From: Cryptomeria japonica
Taxonomy: Eukaryota > Streptophyta > Pinopsida > Cupressales > Cupressaceae
Direction of reading: 5' to 3'
DNA: 64,000 nt
NCBI RefSeq assembly: GCF_030272615.1
Contig: NC_081407.1
Coordinates: 151,545,048 to 151,609,047, forward strand
The stretch's first letter is position 1. The number at the start of each line of letters is the position of its first letter. Positions 25,819-38,700 of this stretch are shown one piece after another. Made by a program: the position numbers and the translations under genes. Below the pieces are notes generated by a model that was given only the letters and a program-made list of their open reading frames with translations, searched no databases and had not been told where the DNA came from.

Positions 25819-25828
25819 TGGTATCAGA
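25819..25828 (+). promoter_or_regulatory. primer binding site of element A (initiator tRNA-Met)
   Basis: TGGTATCAGA, two bases after the LTR end at 25816, complementary to the 3' end of plant initiator tRNA-Met, as in many copia elements. Confidence 0.8.
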
Positions 25829-25884
25829 TCTTAGTTCCTCTGAGGAAGCCTAATCGGTTGAGGAAGGTCTGGGAGATTGAATCA

Positions 25885-27044
25885 ATGGATTCCAGTTTGC
25901 AGAAACAAATTTGTGTGGCACTTGAAGATCTTGATGCAACAAGAAATGAAATAAGTTACTTAAAGAGAAACTTGAATGCAACTGAAGACGTCATTAATGT
26001 TTTGAAAGATCAAGTCAAACTTCAAGAGACAAGAGGAAAGAGCCTATGGACAAGCTGAAGGAGAAAGAAGAACAAAGCATGGAAAATAAAGACAAAGCTG
26101 ATGAATATGACAAGCTTGCTAGAGAGAATATTGTATTGAAGAATGAGATGCAATCCATTTTGATGAAGTTGACTAAGGAGATTGAAGGCCGAAAGAAGAA
26201 TGAAGAAATTTTGACTCAATCATTAAAAGATAGATCAGACGAATGCTTTGGGCTTACCTATGAGAATGATGAGTTGAATCTTGAGTTGACACAACCAAGG
26301 AATAATGGTTAAGAACTTGAAAGATATATTGGTGCCCTAAGAGATGAAATTGCTACTGCAAATGAATAAAAAGACAAATTCAATGCTAGCTCAACAAGGC
26401 TTGATGAGATGTGGAAAGACATACATTGAAAAGACATGCGATGACTCAAATTTGAGAAAGGAGAATTCTCCAGATCTGGACAAAGCAATGCAAATCCTAA
26501 TCATAAGAAGAGCAAGAATCCTCCAGTAAGACAACCTAATGCCTATAAATTCAATGGTAGATGTTTTACTTGCAATAAATTTGGTCATATGGAAAATCAA
26601 TGCAAAACTAGGATGAATAATGGAATGAATAATATGAACAATGGTCCTACCTTTACCAGTCAGTGTTTCATATGCAATATTTTTGGTCACAAGTCAAACA
26701 TGTGTAGAGCAGTAATGAATAATTTTTAGAACAAGAGATGTTATGCTTGTGGGATGTTTGGACATATCTCTTACCAATGCAGGATGAGACCAAATCAGAT
26801 GAATTTTAGACCTATGTAAAGAAATGTTGTTTGCCGTGTATGGAACAAAACCGGTCACATTGCAAAATTCTGCAGAAGTAAGAACAATTATCTGGTAAAC
26901 AAAGGAAAATCAGATGAGAAATGCAAAGCAAAGGTAGAAGAGATCAAGAACAAGCATGAGAAGATGTGGTTCATAAAAGATGAATCCAAGACAGACAGTG
27001 GATTTGCACTTGAATCCGGTGTAAGATCTTCATCTGGTAACTAA
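25885..27044 (+). pseudogene. gag: Gag of element A: coiled coil plus four CCHC knuckles
   Basis: Starts at the ATG at 25885 (MDSSLQKQICVALEDL), with a frameshift near 26.04 kb and several nonsense codons, ending at TAA 27042-27044. The N-terminal half is rich in Glu/Lys heptads typical of a coiled coil. The C-terminal half has CFTCNKFGHMENQC, CFICNIFGHKSNMC and CYACGMFGHISYQC, and a fourth knuckle damaged at its second Cys (CRVWNKTGHIAKFC). These C-x2-C-x4-H-x4-C motifs mark a nucleocapsid that packages RNA. Homologous to the gags of B and C, closest to C. There is no protease active site downstream. Confidence 0.85.
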
Positions 27045-27397
27045 GTCATTTAGCCTTAAGGGGTGGGATCTTCATGCACAATATTGTAGAACCCCCAGAA
27101 GAGATCTTTGATTGATCAAGGTTGATTGCACATTCTTGGAGATGATTATCTGGAATTGATCATGCCGATCTTGGAATCTGATGGAATGGATTATGCTAAA
27201 TAGGACATTCGGTTGAACTTTACGGTTGCATTTATTTCAACTTAAAGTTAGGGTTTGAAAAGTTAAAAGGGGAAAAATATGAATCATTTCTCACATTGCG
27301 ATCGAAGTGTTGAAGCTGCAGAGCAAGGTGAACCAATTTTCAAGGTGATCAGAAGGCTTAAGGTGATTTGATAGAACAAAAAGGTATTTAGCGAAGC

Positions 27398-30397
27398 GTG
27401 TTTTATCCTTTGAACCCTAAATTTCTTGAAATAACGTCTTCTTTTGTTGATACACCTTTGGTAGTAGAAGTTTCTGAGGGAGAAAGGCCACAATTCAAAA
27501 GACATCCTTTTAAGTCTGTTGAGGATGATCGCAATGGTTGTTTTTTGTCTCTACGATACAGAGTTTTGCATGTTGATGATGTTGGGGCATACATTCACTG
27601 CTCAATTGAGGAAACCAGAAATAGGGATATCTTAATGTTGTATAATGACCATATAATGGATGAAGTTGGAAAACCCAAACCAGAATATGCACAGTTACAA
27701 AGGAAGGGTTTCATGCAGTTTGTTCACTTTCTAACATTCAATGAGGATGAGTGGGTAAGGTATAGTTTGAACCGTGTCCATGATGAATTCATATGGCTGG
27801 ACTGATCCTATAAGATAACCAAGTAGACAATCCATTCAGTTACATGCCTGAATCAAACTGGTGGAAAACCTAATTTAAGGAAGGTGATGAATCCAACCGT
27901 CACAAAGCTAATTGGTACTCAATTTGATAGCAGGTCAATGGTGATTGATGATATCTTAGAACATGATGTTAGATTTGCATCAATGATCATTGGGTACAAA
28001 GTTTATCAATCTAGAAGATTGAATTCGGTCTTTGGTACTACAATATATGCAGCTTATCAGATGGTGAAAGAGGAAATGCAGTATGACTTGTGCACAATCC
28101 TTCTTGAAGAGCTCCTGAGAAATTTGAAGAAAATCAAAACTGACAAGAAGAATGCTTTCAAATTCAGTTCACTGATTGTTTGTCTAGCACTGTAATTCAT
28201 GAATGAGATCCCTGGTACAAGAAGAGTCCAATGGGCATATGACTTATCGGTCACCACTCAAATCAAACAAGGTTTACAAAGATTGGGAAATAGAGAGAAT
28301 CAGACAACTGCCCTTTGGAGTTTCTTCAAAACCTTCCAAGGCAAAATGACGAATAGAGTAAGGATTACTAAGGAAGTGGTGGACAAATATGCTAATACTA
28401 TCTTCTTCATGGTTGACAAGGACTAGTGCCATATGGAGGCTGTAGAACCAATAACAGTATGGATAATGCCAATGGGTTATGAGGTTTATGCTCAAACTCT
28501 TGAAAACTATTCTCAATATCTTATGAGAAAACCGGTTGACCCTTAAGAAGCAAAATTTGGAACTTTCAAAGAAAAGGATATGGAATTGCATAAGAAGTTC
28601 ACTTAGCCTGAAAGGAAAAGAAAAGTAACAAAAATGGCCGAGGCTATGGCATAATAGATGGCCTTTACCAGAGAAGCTATTAAAAAATCTAAGGAGAAGA
28701 AGGCTCAGATAGAAGCAGAGATGGAATCAGAGAAGTCTAAGACTGAACCGGTTCCCTCCAAAGAAGAGTCTAAGGAGACTAAGCCTTCTCCCACTCTGGT
28801 GAAGTCATCAACAACTCAAAGCTCATCCAGAATAGGAGTGTTGAAGTAGAAGGAGAAACCAAAAAGAACCTATGTTGTTGTATCTCCTGTTGCATTTGAG
28901 ACAAAGTCAAATGAGGAAGTAGAGAAAGAAAATAAGAAAGGAGAATTTGTTAGAGTAATTAGAAAACACTAGTCTGGTGGTGAGAAGAGTAAGAAGACAA
29001 AATATGAATGCTCTCTAACTGAAACGCCTAAAAGAGGAAGAAGGATAAGGACAGAGTTTGATAAGGATCTTGAGTCCAACAAGGTGGAAGGTAAATATAC
29101 CTTTATTCCCCCATTAACTACAAAAGAATTGATTGATGAAATAGTTAATGATGGTAATATCAATAACATTAGTACATACTATGATGATCTTGATGAGAAT
29201 GAGTAGAGGGAAGTTGAGGAAGTTGTTGTGTTGCATTTGCATAACTTCAACAAGTCATTAATTGAGTTAGAACACATTATTTCAAAAGATTTATATAACA
29301 TTCTTGATGCTAGAAGGTTAATTGCAAGCCTATTAGATAAGGAAATGAAAGAGTGTGAATTGATAAATATCAGTGCTTGCATTTCTCAAGAGGAATTTAA
29401 TAGAATCATGGAGCTAGCCAACAAAAAGGAATTCAGAAGCAAAAACAGAGTAAACAGGCTTATGGTTGGTAGGGTTGATGAAGTAAAAAAAGAAACTGAA
29501 GAGATTTGGAAAAGGTTATTAAAGAAAAATCGATTGACAATCAATGATGATGACCTTAGAAGCAAGACACTTCTCATCCGGTAGACCAGCCCAATGTAAC
29601 CCTTGATGCAACATACAGTCAAAATCCTTCAGTTGATCGCTTGGAGATAGTGGAAATGAAAGGTGAAGAGGCCTAAGAGACACATAAAGATGGTACTGCA
29701 CCAAGTGGTGACACCAGTGCACATGCTAAAGAGAAGGATGCAGGGAAAGGAGAAGCCGAGAAGGACAAGGTATTAGATAAGGAAGAAGAAGTCGATAAGG
29801 GAAAGCAAAAAACTAACAATGTCCCGGTAATCATAACAATTGACATTCTGAAGGACCAAGGGAAAAGGTGTTTTACAAAAGGTGGTCCCGGAACTACAAT
29901 TAGATCCAAATTCTAACCCCTTTGGCAAGCTCTTATAGTTAATCAACAATATCAGTACCAATTTTGAATCACTGGAAAAGGAAACCACTAAGAAAGTATT
30001 GGACAAATTAATCAAGGAGGTGCGTATGCAGACTTTTCAGAAGATGATTGAAGATGACAGAGTCAAACTGAACAAAGGACTGCAGACTATCTCCAAGGCA
30101 TTGCATGAAGGAGGAAAGATATACAAATCATGCCTTATACTACCCAAATTCACCTCAGATATAGATAAGCAGATAAGTGTTTGCCAGGGCAAGATTGACA
30201 GTATATCTCAGTTATTTGATTCAAATGTTGCCCTTGCCAGCAGTTTATAAGGTCAGGTGATGACTCTAACTGATCAAATATCGAGCCTAAATTTAGAAAA
30301 GGACAAGATACTGAGGCGGGTTGGTGAACTTCAGAACCTTATTTCTCCTCGGATGGACACCATGGTGAGCAACAAAGTTGACTGCTTGAAGACTTGA
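27398..30397 (+). pseudogene. ORF2 of element A: about 1,000-residue protein of unknown function
   Basis: From about 27398 to TGA 30395-30397 is exactly 1,000 codons in one frame, broken by nonsense codons and, between about 29580 and 29870, by a pair of compensating indels. The true start is unclear (no clean ATG). Order: N-terminal conserved block with WVRYSLNRVHDEFIWLD (about residue 120-128); helices around 28060-28195; a Lys/Glu/Ser/Pro-rich middle (28660-29080); a block IDEIVNDGNINNISTYYDDL to LYNILDARRL shared with element C; and a C-terminal coiled-coil part (29990-30340). N-terminal resemblance to element B's ORF2 is clear (RVHDDFMWLE). It has no pol motif. Function unknown; a transposition accessory or env-like product are possibilities. 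Confidence 0.7.
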
Positions 30398-30773
30398 TGG
30401 CACAACCAGTTTCATTAGAATTTTAAGGTGTGGAGATATATGCTTATGTTTTCAGTGCTTTCATCATAGTTTTAGACAACTTGAAGAACAAATGGGACAC
30501 ACACTTAGGATTTTTTAAGACCATTTTTGGAGATATCTTCAAGTATGTATAGAATATCCGGTATATACCCCTGTATATAAGTTCTGTGCGACACCCCATC
30601 TTTGGTATTGTTGTCAAAGGGGGAGAGTAGAGTGAAAAATATACAAAGAAGGATACAAGTTTTTGGGTTGATACAGGCTTTTGAGTTTTTGGTCTAAGGG
30701 TGAGCCTTAGAAATTTTGATTCGGTATATAGGTTTCAACACTTAGTCATTTTTCATGTGTTGCCATCAATGCC

Positions 30774-31707
30774 AAAGGGGGAGATTGTTGGCAATTGACA
30801 CTCATTTGGTGGATTCTAGTGCATGGATAATGGATTAGGGTTGTCATTGATGGTAACTGTCCTTGGAAATCCTATCTGGTAGTCATGGTTTTTGGTAACC
30901 GGTAGAGGAAATGGTCCAGTAATCTGTCACTGGTATTTCAGGATAAGCATAACACTTTTGGTATGGAATCTTTGTGGTGATTGCGGTGGTGAGATTCGTG
31001 CATGGGATGATAGGGCCAACATGTAGAAATCATTTTGATTGATCCACATATGTTTTAGTGATCTAGTCTAAGCCGATACCCATTTACACATTACATTACA
31101 TAATATGGATGGCCGACTTGATGAAAGTTGTATGTTGTGATTGCGGATATATATGACCGATGTAGGAGATAATTTTGGAGAATGGTATGAGAAAGTAGTG
31201 ACCGAGAACCCTTTTTGGCATAATTTCACGTGGAAATTCTTGATCCGGTAGCTGACTGAGAAGTAGAATAGAGCATAATTATAGACATGTTACAGTCAGA
31301 CTTCTTGCACTTAACCAAAACTCATCCAAGCATTGTTCAGTGTTATTTTGGAGTTCAATTATTGTATTTATTATTTTAAATGATCTATAAGTCAATGAGA
31401 CTTCCATATTGTAATTGAACCTTTGGTTCTAGGCAGTGTCCCTGAATGCAAGTGCATTCCCATTATGTAATATTTATGTACTCCTGATCATAGTAAATGA
31501 ATATTGGGGGTTCCAATCCCACTGTGGTTTTTCCCTTTCCAGGTTTCCATGTAAAAATCTTGGTGTTATGATTTCATGGTTGATTATCTTGTGTTTCTGT
31601 ATTTTACTTTCTTTCATTTGCTTCCGATGGTTTAAGAATAAGTTTGAAAGTTTATTTAACAGTATAAAGCAGATTCACCCCCCTCTCAGTGTTCCTTGAT
31701 TCCAACA
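30774..31707 (+). mobile_element. polypurine tract and 3' LTR of element A
   Basis: The polypurine tract AAAGGGGGAGAT (30774-30785) is followed at once by the LTR TGTTGGCAATTGACAC. The LTR contains the block CCCACTGTGGTTTTTCCC then GGTTTCCATGTAAAA, widespread in plant copia LTRs. It ends with a C run, CTCTCAGTGTTCCTTGATTCCAACA at 31707. The CCATCAATGCCAAAGGGGG context is shared with C and, less exactly, with copia E. Confidence 0.88.
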
Positions 31708-31992
31708 CTAACCGCCTCTCATGCGATCCATATCTCTACAGTTTGTATTAGGCATTGATAGATCGGTCTTTTGACGCAACGACAAACTGGGCCAACAAAT
31801 AGTATCAGAGCATTGGGTCATGGGTTTGAATCCCCTTGGGTAACACTGAGGGGGAGATTGTTGAAAAAATGGTCAGAACGCTCCTTGAGATTCATGACAA
31901 GGGACTAACTGCCTCCCGTGATCCATATCTCTACAGTTTGTATCAGGCATTGATAGATCGATCTTTTGATGCAATGACAAACTGGGCCGACA
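31708..31992 (+). mobile_element. TRIM (terminal-repeat retrotransposon in miniature), left LTR cut by element A
   Basis: Right LTR 31859-31992 (134 bp, TGTTGAAAAAATGG to CTGGGCCGACA). Left LTR 31708-31797 lacks its first 46 bp, cut exactly where element A ends. The internal region is only 61 bp (31798-31858). It consists of a primer site TAGTATCAGAGC (31800-31811, one mismatch to the initiator-Met site), a short spacer, and a polypurine tract GAGGGGGAGAT (31848-31858). There is no coding capacity, so it depends on other elements. The two LTR copies are clearly homologous with scattered transitions. Confidence 0.88.
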
Positions 31993-32989
31993 TGGCTTAT
32001 AGCAACATAAAGGGATAATAATTGTATAAAATTCATAGACATCAAAGGTCACATCAAATCATACAACAATGACATCTAATCACAGAGGAATTGAGACTCA
32101 AATATTTGGAGCAATAATAAAATAGATTGTCAAGAACGTTATGGTCATCATGCAATGCAACAGTATAGTCACATCATGAGAAACTTTGAACATCAACAGT
32201 AAGCATGGGGATAACAACATCAATGCCTTATTACTTAGTCATAGGAAAAGTGAAGATCACTTTCCATGGTCCATTAGGACTGGTAAAAAATAGTTACAAA
32301 GAAACAACTTGAGTCTTAAGATAGTGATTTTAAAGTCAACCATCAAAGACAAAGTGGTAACAAACTTTAAATTCCTACCGAGGGTTGATATTGAAAGACT
32401 CTAAATGCCCTCATCAAGATAAAAAAGAGTCCTCATTCACATTTGTTGGGCATTTCAAAGAGAGATAGAGTTCATAAGCCAATACTACAAAGATACAATG
32501 ACAACCACTAACTTAGCCAAGGACTATGGCATTGCTCACAACTAGGGGAGAAAGTTGAATATGCAACTAAGATAGTATACAATAAAAGCAGACAAGTATA
32601 AGTTAAGAGCATCCCACAAAGAATGCTAACATAGTCATGACAACCCCTTGAAAAGACCAAAGTAGTGGGAAAGATGCATGACAAGGCCATCAAGGTTCTG
32701 AAATGACAAAAACATCAAAGGTGCAAATACCAAGAGAAGTTCAGACCCAAAAGGAACTGTCAAACAATTATAAAGTCTGAAATAAGTTTTGAGAAGTAAA
32801 AAAGATGTAGGAAGACTCAAGGAACAAAGGTTTCTTCAAGGTCAAATATAGAGGATAACCTTAGATCAATCATTTATAATGAAGACATCATTTCTTTTAT
32901 TTAATCAAGAGGAGTCAGTGATTAAATTAGTTTTAGTTTTCAAGTTCAAATCACTTGTTGATATTTGAATTACAAATTCAAAATGATAT
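31993..32989. other. non-coding, unrecognised
   Basis: A-rich DNA between the TRIM and the right arm of the inverted repeat. Before the TRIM and element A inserted it was probably continuous with the A-rich DNA at 24-25.4 kb. No gene or boundary is supported. Confidence 0.4.
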
Positions 32990-34025
32990 TCAATGCAAGT
33001 TCAATTATTATTTTCAAATCTTGTCAAGAGGGTCATCCAAGATGAAAATCCCACATTTTGAGAGAGTTAAGAGTCCTTAACAATAGTCCTACCTTGATTT
33101 GAAGGCCCCCAAGGGTGACTCATCCACTAAGGGGAGTTTTGGGAGCACAAACAACCACACATCTTTAGTTCCAACCTTGATTTTGAGGGATTTTCAACTC
33201 CATCCGCCTAACAATTGAAGAAGATGGTTCACAGCCAGTTAACACCTAATTTCAATGAAAGGAGCAACTGACACAACAAAAACTCAGTTTAGTCAACAAG
33301 CTAAAGGGAGCCAAAAATTCAAAATTCAAATTGTGGGAGCAACTTTTCAATAAAAGGCAAACTTCAACTCATTTTTAGTTAGTTCTTGCTTTTTCCTATA
33401 TGTACAGTAGTGAAGTTGTCTTGTAACTCAAATATTTTGAGTTTATTAGTATTGTAATCAGATTCTTTTGAAAATAAATGAAGAATATCATTGTTCCTAC
33501 TCATTGCTTGTCATTTAAATTGTATTGTGCTAAGTGTTCATTGTGATTTGTCTTAGCATGCTTTGTTGTTCTATGCATCGGTATAATGTTTTAGCAATTA
33601 CTTCCTTGATTTGATTAGGTTATATATTGTGCCAAGATTTTGTTTCAGCTTGTGGAATTGTATGGCTCATATCATCTTTCATACAAACTGAAAAGAATCA
33701 CCTCTATATGAAGTTCTTACGATCATCATAGGAATTAAATGAGTTGTGAATCTTATTAGTTTCTCCATTGAATCAATGGTAATTGGTTAGTTTTAAAACA
33801 TCAGAAAAACAAAATACTTTTGTCCATCACCTCAAGTTAGTATAGGTTTTGATTTTTAGGGCATTTTTCTACCCTTTCCCCTGGCAAGAATCAATAGCTT
33901 TAGGAAATATCAAAGGGAACCATCCCTCTCTGGAGGTCTACTTCCATCATAGGGCTACCACAACCTGGAGGTAGTCCCATGTGTCATAGGTTAGTTGAGT
34001 CTAGACTTAGCTAGAGTGCAGACCT
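32990..34025 (+). repeat. right arm of the long inverted repeat (partner 20224-21420)
   Basis: Homologous in inverted orientation to 20224-21420. It includes an AAAATAAATGAAG polyadenylation-like stretch at about 33470 and ends CTTAGCTAGAGTGCAGAC near 34022, 15 bp before element B. No coding potential. Confidence 0.7.
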
Positions 34026-34040
34026 TAGTGATAACAATAC

Positions 34041-35231
34041 TATTAGGCCCAATATGGAAAGCTAATGTACTGAGAGGGGAGGGGTGAATTAGTACTCCAA
34101 AAATTTTCTTCAATAATAACTTTACTGTTATGCATAAACTGAATAGTGCAGTAACATAATATAAAGCTAAAACAAATAGATAACAATCATACATGATTTA
34201 CTCCATAACACATATATTTTGGTTACGCAAAAACTCTTGGTTAGAGAGAAACACTGCAGTGGGGATGGCACCCACAACTTCACTACTACAATAATAAAGG
34301 TTGCTCGGTTAGAGCTGCATGATTAGCTATTTCTGATAGCTCTCCCTGTTAGGAGTATCAAGATCTGTTAGATCTACCTTGCTAAAGGATTTTACAACAC
34401 TTAATCTAAATGTTGCACCTGGTTAGAGGCTTTACAATTTATAGACTTGATTAGAGTCTTTTACCCTGTTAAAGGTTTCTCTTACAACTTCAAAATATTA
34501 CAATAAAATCATTACAAATATCTGCAACTTTACATCTGAAATGTTATAGCAGATTCTATGTGCTCAGAATAAGATTACCTTGCTTATAGCATACCTCAGT
34601 AACCCATATAGTAACTTGGTAAACCCTTCTGTTTACTTTGTTCTTTGATTGTTCTCTAAAATCCTTCTCGGTGACCTCTATGTCTCTGTAACAGTCATAA
34701 CACGTAGTGCTTTCACATGTTTTGCTTCATATATTTCGATACCTTCCTTTCTGTCATGCTACATGTATATTTCTAATCTTAATCCATGTTGTATAAATAG
34801 ATCTCTTATGTCGGCGATCCATTCATTGCTTCGATCTTACAAATATATTTTATTGAATGAATAACCATGCAAAATATTTCATTGGTTAGATGACCTCAAA
34901 ATCATACACAATCTTTAAGTGCAATTTCCAATGTGATAACGGTTAGATGTTCCTCGATCTTGTAACACGTTTTCATATGTATGTCCAAGTTCAATGAATT
35001 TGGTAACACATTTCACTCGGTGTATATCAACTCGGTGTGTCATCTTTGCTGCTCGGTAGACATGGAATGATACTCAGTAGACAACTCAGTGTATACTACG
35101 CTCTGAGACTACTTTCTTCTATAACCGGCTGGACTGTGCATACCGACTGAATATTTCGGTAGATATAACCAACTAGAGTATATAGAATAACTTTGAACAT
35201 AAAACTAATGGCAACTTGATAAGTAGTAACA
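34041..35231 (-). mobile_element. 3' LTR of element B
   Basis: Sense (minus) strand starts TGTTACTACTTATCAAG and ends GGGCCTAATA, where the right LTR has TAACA (the terminal CA became TA). It carries TTCACCCCTCCCCTCTCAGTAC near its end, the C-rich motif also found in A, C and E. Confidence 0.92.
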
Positions 35232-35243
35232 ATCTCCCCTTTT
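35232..35243 (-). promoter_or_regulatory. polypurine tract of element B
   Basis: Minus-strand AAAAGGGGAGAT directly before the 3' LTR start, the expected plus-strand primer for reverse transcription. Confidence 0.85.
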
Positions 35244-35766
35244 GACATTAGTTGAGATGTTTGACAAAAACTACTTTCAAAGTTATAAATACTTGCAAAA
35301 TTTGACTATACTGACAGTATATACAATAGTCAATGAAATAATATATCCAGATATACTCTCCTTATCGATATACTATACAAAACTTCTAATTTTGCATGCT
35401 CGGTGATCAATGTTCTGTGTGCACTTGTTCTTTTCTTATTGTTTTGTTTACTGCTCGGTACTCTGCTCACTCTGCTCAGTATATTCCCCCTGCATAGAAC
35501 ACTCCTTTTGTTTGATACTTTGAATACTGTATCACTCCCTTAATACTATATCACTCCCCCTTTTTGACAGACATCAAGACTTAGTTACCATTTAGAGGTG
35601 GCAACTGGTCAAAAATGGATTTGTACTTTGTCCGTGCTGCGGTGAGGGCAACAGAGAGTGCATTCTTTACACTGTCCATTAAAGAATTCTGCACTTGAAT
35701 ATTAGCCAATAACGATATTAAGCCATCTAGAGTGCTTCCCTCTGGTGTAGTAGATAGGTATGTGGC

Positions 35767-38700
35767 TCAGTTGATCTGTTCTTGGATGGATGAAAGATGA
35801 GGAAGGAATAATGTCTGAAGTGTCATTATGTCCATCCTGATCTTGTGTTCTTTATTTCCGAGGTCCAATTGTTGAGCCATGACCTGTTGTAGCTTTGTAT
35901 ATAAATTCTGAACTGAATTTGGCTCTATGGTCAACTTATTTGAGAGATCGGTGATCTCTTTCTCAATTGCTTCTATTTTATTTTTGATGTCTTTAATGAA
36001 TAAAGAAAATGCACAGAGTTTCTGAAATATATAAAGAATGTGCTTGAGTTGAGGAGTAAACTCAGCAATAAATTTGACAAGTTTAACTTTTCCAATAGCT
36101 ATAGCTTTCTGTACCTCTTCTATCATTTTTGCAGTGAGCTCTTTGTCTTTTAGTTTGCTCAAATATTCCGATATATCTACTCCAGATGTCTCTATCTTTG
36201 TTAAAAGTTCATCCAGTTGAATGTGGATGGCTGCATCTGTTGACACTGTAGCTTCAGGTAGCATATCTATCAAGAGTGCTTTTACCTTATGAAGTACTTT
36301 ATTTTTCTTTTGAATCGCCATTTGCTTCTCTTGTTCGGCCTTTCCTTTGCATAGTTCACCGAAATCAATGAGTGCTTGCCCCTTTAATTTTGATATGTCT
36401 ACATTGGGCAACACTATTGGTTTTGACAAATCAACTTTAAAACTATGCTTTTTCATCTTCTTTTCTTTACCTTTCATCGATGGAACTAAGACAATGGATT
36501 GTGAGGCTTGATGACCCTCGGTAGGTTGCTCGGTAGAGGCAACACTTTGGTTGATTTCTTTAGCCTCTGTAGAGTCCTTTGGTGTCTCGGTACTCGGTGT
36601 CTCAGTTTCAACATTTTTAGTGCTAGAAGGTGCTTGAGACGTCTGTTCTTGAGTAGTACCTTCTCCTGCTGTAGACTTGTGACCTTCGGTGCCTTGATCC
36701 GTATCCTAAGGGGTTTCGGTTGAGATAGGTTGATTGACCAGTGGATAAGGCTAAACTTGTTCCAAGACTGATTCACTGGATACAATTTTTGCATATGCAT
36801 TTCCTTCTATCATTTCCTATTCCGGTGCCTCTGTATCCATGATATCTTCATCTATTTGAATGGTGTCAGCAGGGTCTCGCTCGGTAACATCAGGATCTTT
36901 CTCGGTGACATCAACAATTTCAACTGTAGCTTGTTCACCAACATCCTTGATTTTAAAGATTTCCTACCACTGTGCTTTTGTCTCATTTTCCACTTCAATA
37001 TACAACCCATTCATCAGTTTTAAGGCTCTTTGTTTGACAAGAAACTTTAAGTTGTAGGTTGTCAGATGTTCCTTTATTTTAGCTACTGACATGTCAGGAA
37101 AGAGATGTACCAGACTTCTTTCTCTGATCTGTTTCTCCAAGTCCATTGCATACTTCCACCTATTGTCAATATGTAAATATAATTCATTTGGAAGTGACTT
37201 AGATAGTTCTAATGGAGCCAACCAAAATTTTAGAAGTGTGTAGATGACAGCTTCTTCAATTTGTCTCTTTTCATCATTATTCCTGGTTTCATACTTAACA
37301 TATCTAAATCCTCCAAATCCACCATATTCTTTTAGATTAGCACAAAAGTTTTCCACACTATGTACATTTACCTTCTTGCTCTTGACAATCTGAAATTTGC
37401 TTGCATCCTCAAATTCGGTGTCGCTAGACTCTTTTGCCAAAATGAGTCTCCAAGTAGATTTCTTGTAGGTCTTTGTTATCTTAGGAATAGTAACACTCTT
37501 TTCTTTCTTACTCGGTGAAGCTGCAGATGCTCTAGTGTTAGGTCACTTTGCTGGTGGAGTCGGTGAGGCCTTTGATGTGTCTTGTTTCTTTCTTTTCAAT
37601 ACTTTTCCCTTAGGCAATTCGGTGCTCAATGTTATAACTGCCTCTTGGGCTTCAGATTCTTCTTCAGTAATAGTGCCTTTGACAGGTGTGGAGGAAGAGT
37701 CTTCTCCGAATTTCTTTGATAATGCCTTTATCATCTTTGTTGCCTTTCTTGTAGCTTTGGGTACTACAATGCTCATTTTTACCTTTTCCTTTACTTCTTC
37801 ATAGGTTCTCTACCTCAGCTCGGTAGCATGTCTTGGCAATGTGAGAAATGCATCAATTTGCTATTGTGTGATGTCAAAATCAATCTTGTAACCCATCGGT
37901 GACAAAGATTGAGTTCTCAGTTCCACAACATTCACATAATAGTAGTCAGTGTCTACTTCGATACATATGTCATTTTTGTATTTCTCCACTAGCTGGGGTG
38001 GAATTCTATACCTGTTATGCATTTTCTCTTGGAACTTACTGAAGTAATCATCCATAATATCATTGAAATTATCACCTAACTTCTTAATGAAGTCATTTAT
38101 CTGATGGGTGATTGGTCGGTGTAGTTCCCAAACAACTTTACCGACTGATGGAAAGAATTTTTCAAAATAGAAAAACATGCATACAAGTAGTGATCCAAAC
38201 TTTAGTGTATTTGCCAAGTTGTTCTTCTTCGGCTTCCTGATGGTGTTCAGATTCTCAAACAGGTTTTTCAGCAACACCTCACATAGATCAATTTTCATTC
38301 CCTTTTTCACAATTTTGTATGGTAGGTCTATTGCTGCACAGGGTACACTGTTTTCCCTTGCCGATTGGAAGAAACAGTAGCCTATTACTCTAATGGCAAA
38401 TTTTAATTCTTCATTTGTGACATTGTTCAATTTTAGTCCTCTGCAATCTGATTCCACTATGGTTAAACTGATCAATTCCTTCTGTGATATCATCTTTTGA
38501 GCTCGGGCATGATCATAAATAGGGTAACCGGTAATCAGATGAATGATTTCCTTTGTAATCTTAAATGGTTGCTCTTCTAGCCACATGAAATCATCATGAA
38601 CTCTGCTCAGAACAAACTTGACCCACTGGGGTTTGAACACATGGGGATAGGTTAGGGCTTCAGTTAATCCCTTGATCTTAATGTGCTCATACTTGCTATT

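Larger units (their letters stand above)
25397..31707 (+). mobile_element. element A: pol-less LTR retrotransposon (Gag + ORF2), 5' LTR truncated
   Basis: Two copies of one LTR flank an internal region. The 3' LTR is 30786-31707 (TGTTGGCAATTGACAC to GATTCCAACA, 922 bp). The 5' LTR keeps only its last 420 bp (25397-25816), homology starting at ACAGTCA(A/G)ACTTCTTGC. An initiator-Met primer site follows at 25819-25828. A gag, a 1,000-codon ORF2 and a polypurine tract (30774-30785) lie between. No protease, integrase, RT or RNase H was found. Its right end abuts the cut left LTR of a TRIM element, so A inserted into that TRIM; the left junction was later lost by deletion. It is related to elements B and C. 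Confidence 0.88.

Noticed and set aside
31809-31840. tRNA-like internal promoter (GGTTTGAATCC, B-box-like) in the TRIM
   Set aside because: No A box or cloverleaf nearby; it lies between a primer site and a polypurine tract of a TRIM.
36486-36800. 104-codon minus-strand frame rich in Lys and Leu
   Set aside because: Shadow of the real ORF2 frame, which runs in phase into 36477-35767 with a Thr/Glu/Ser-rich linker.
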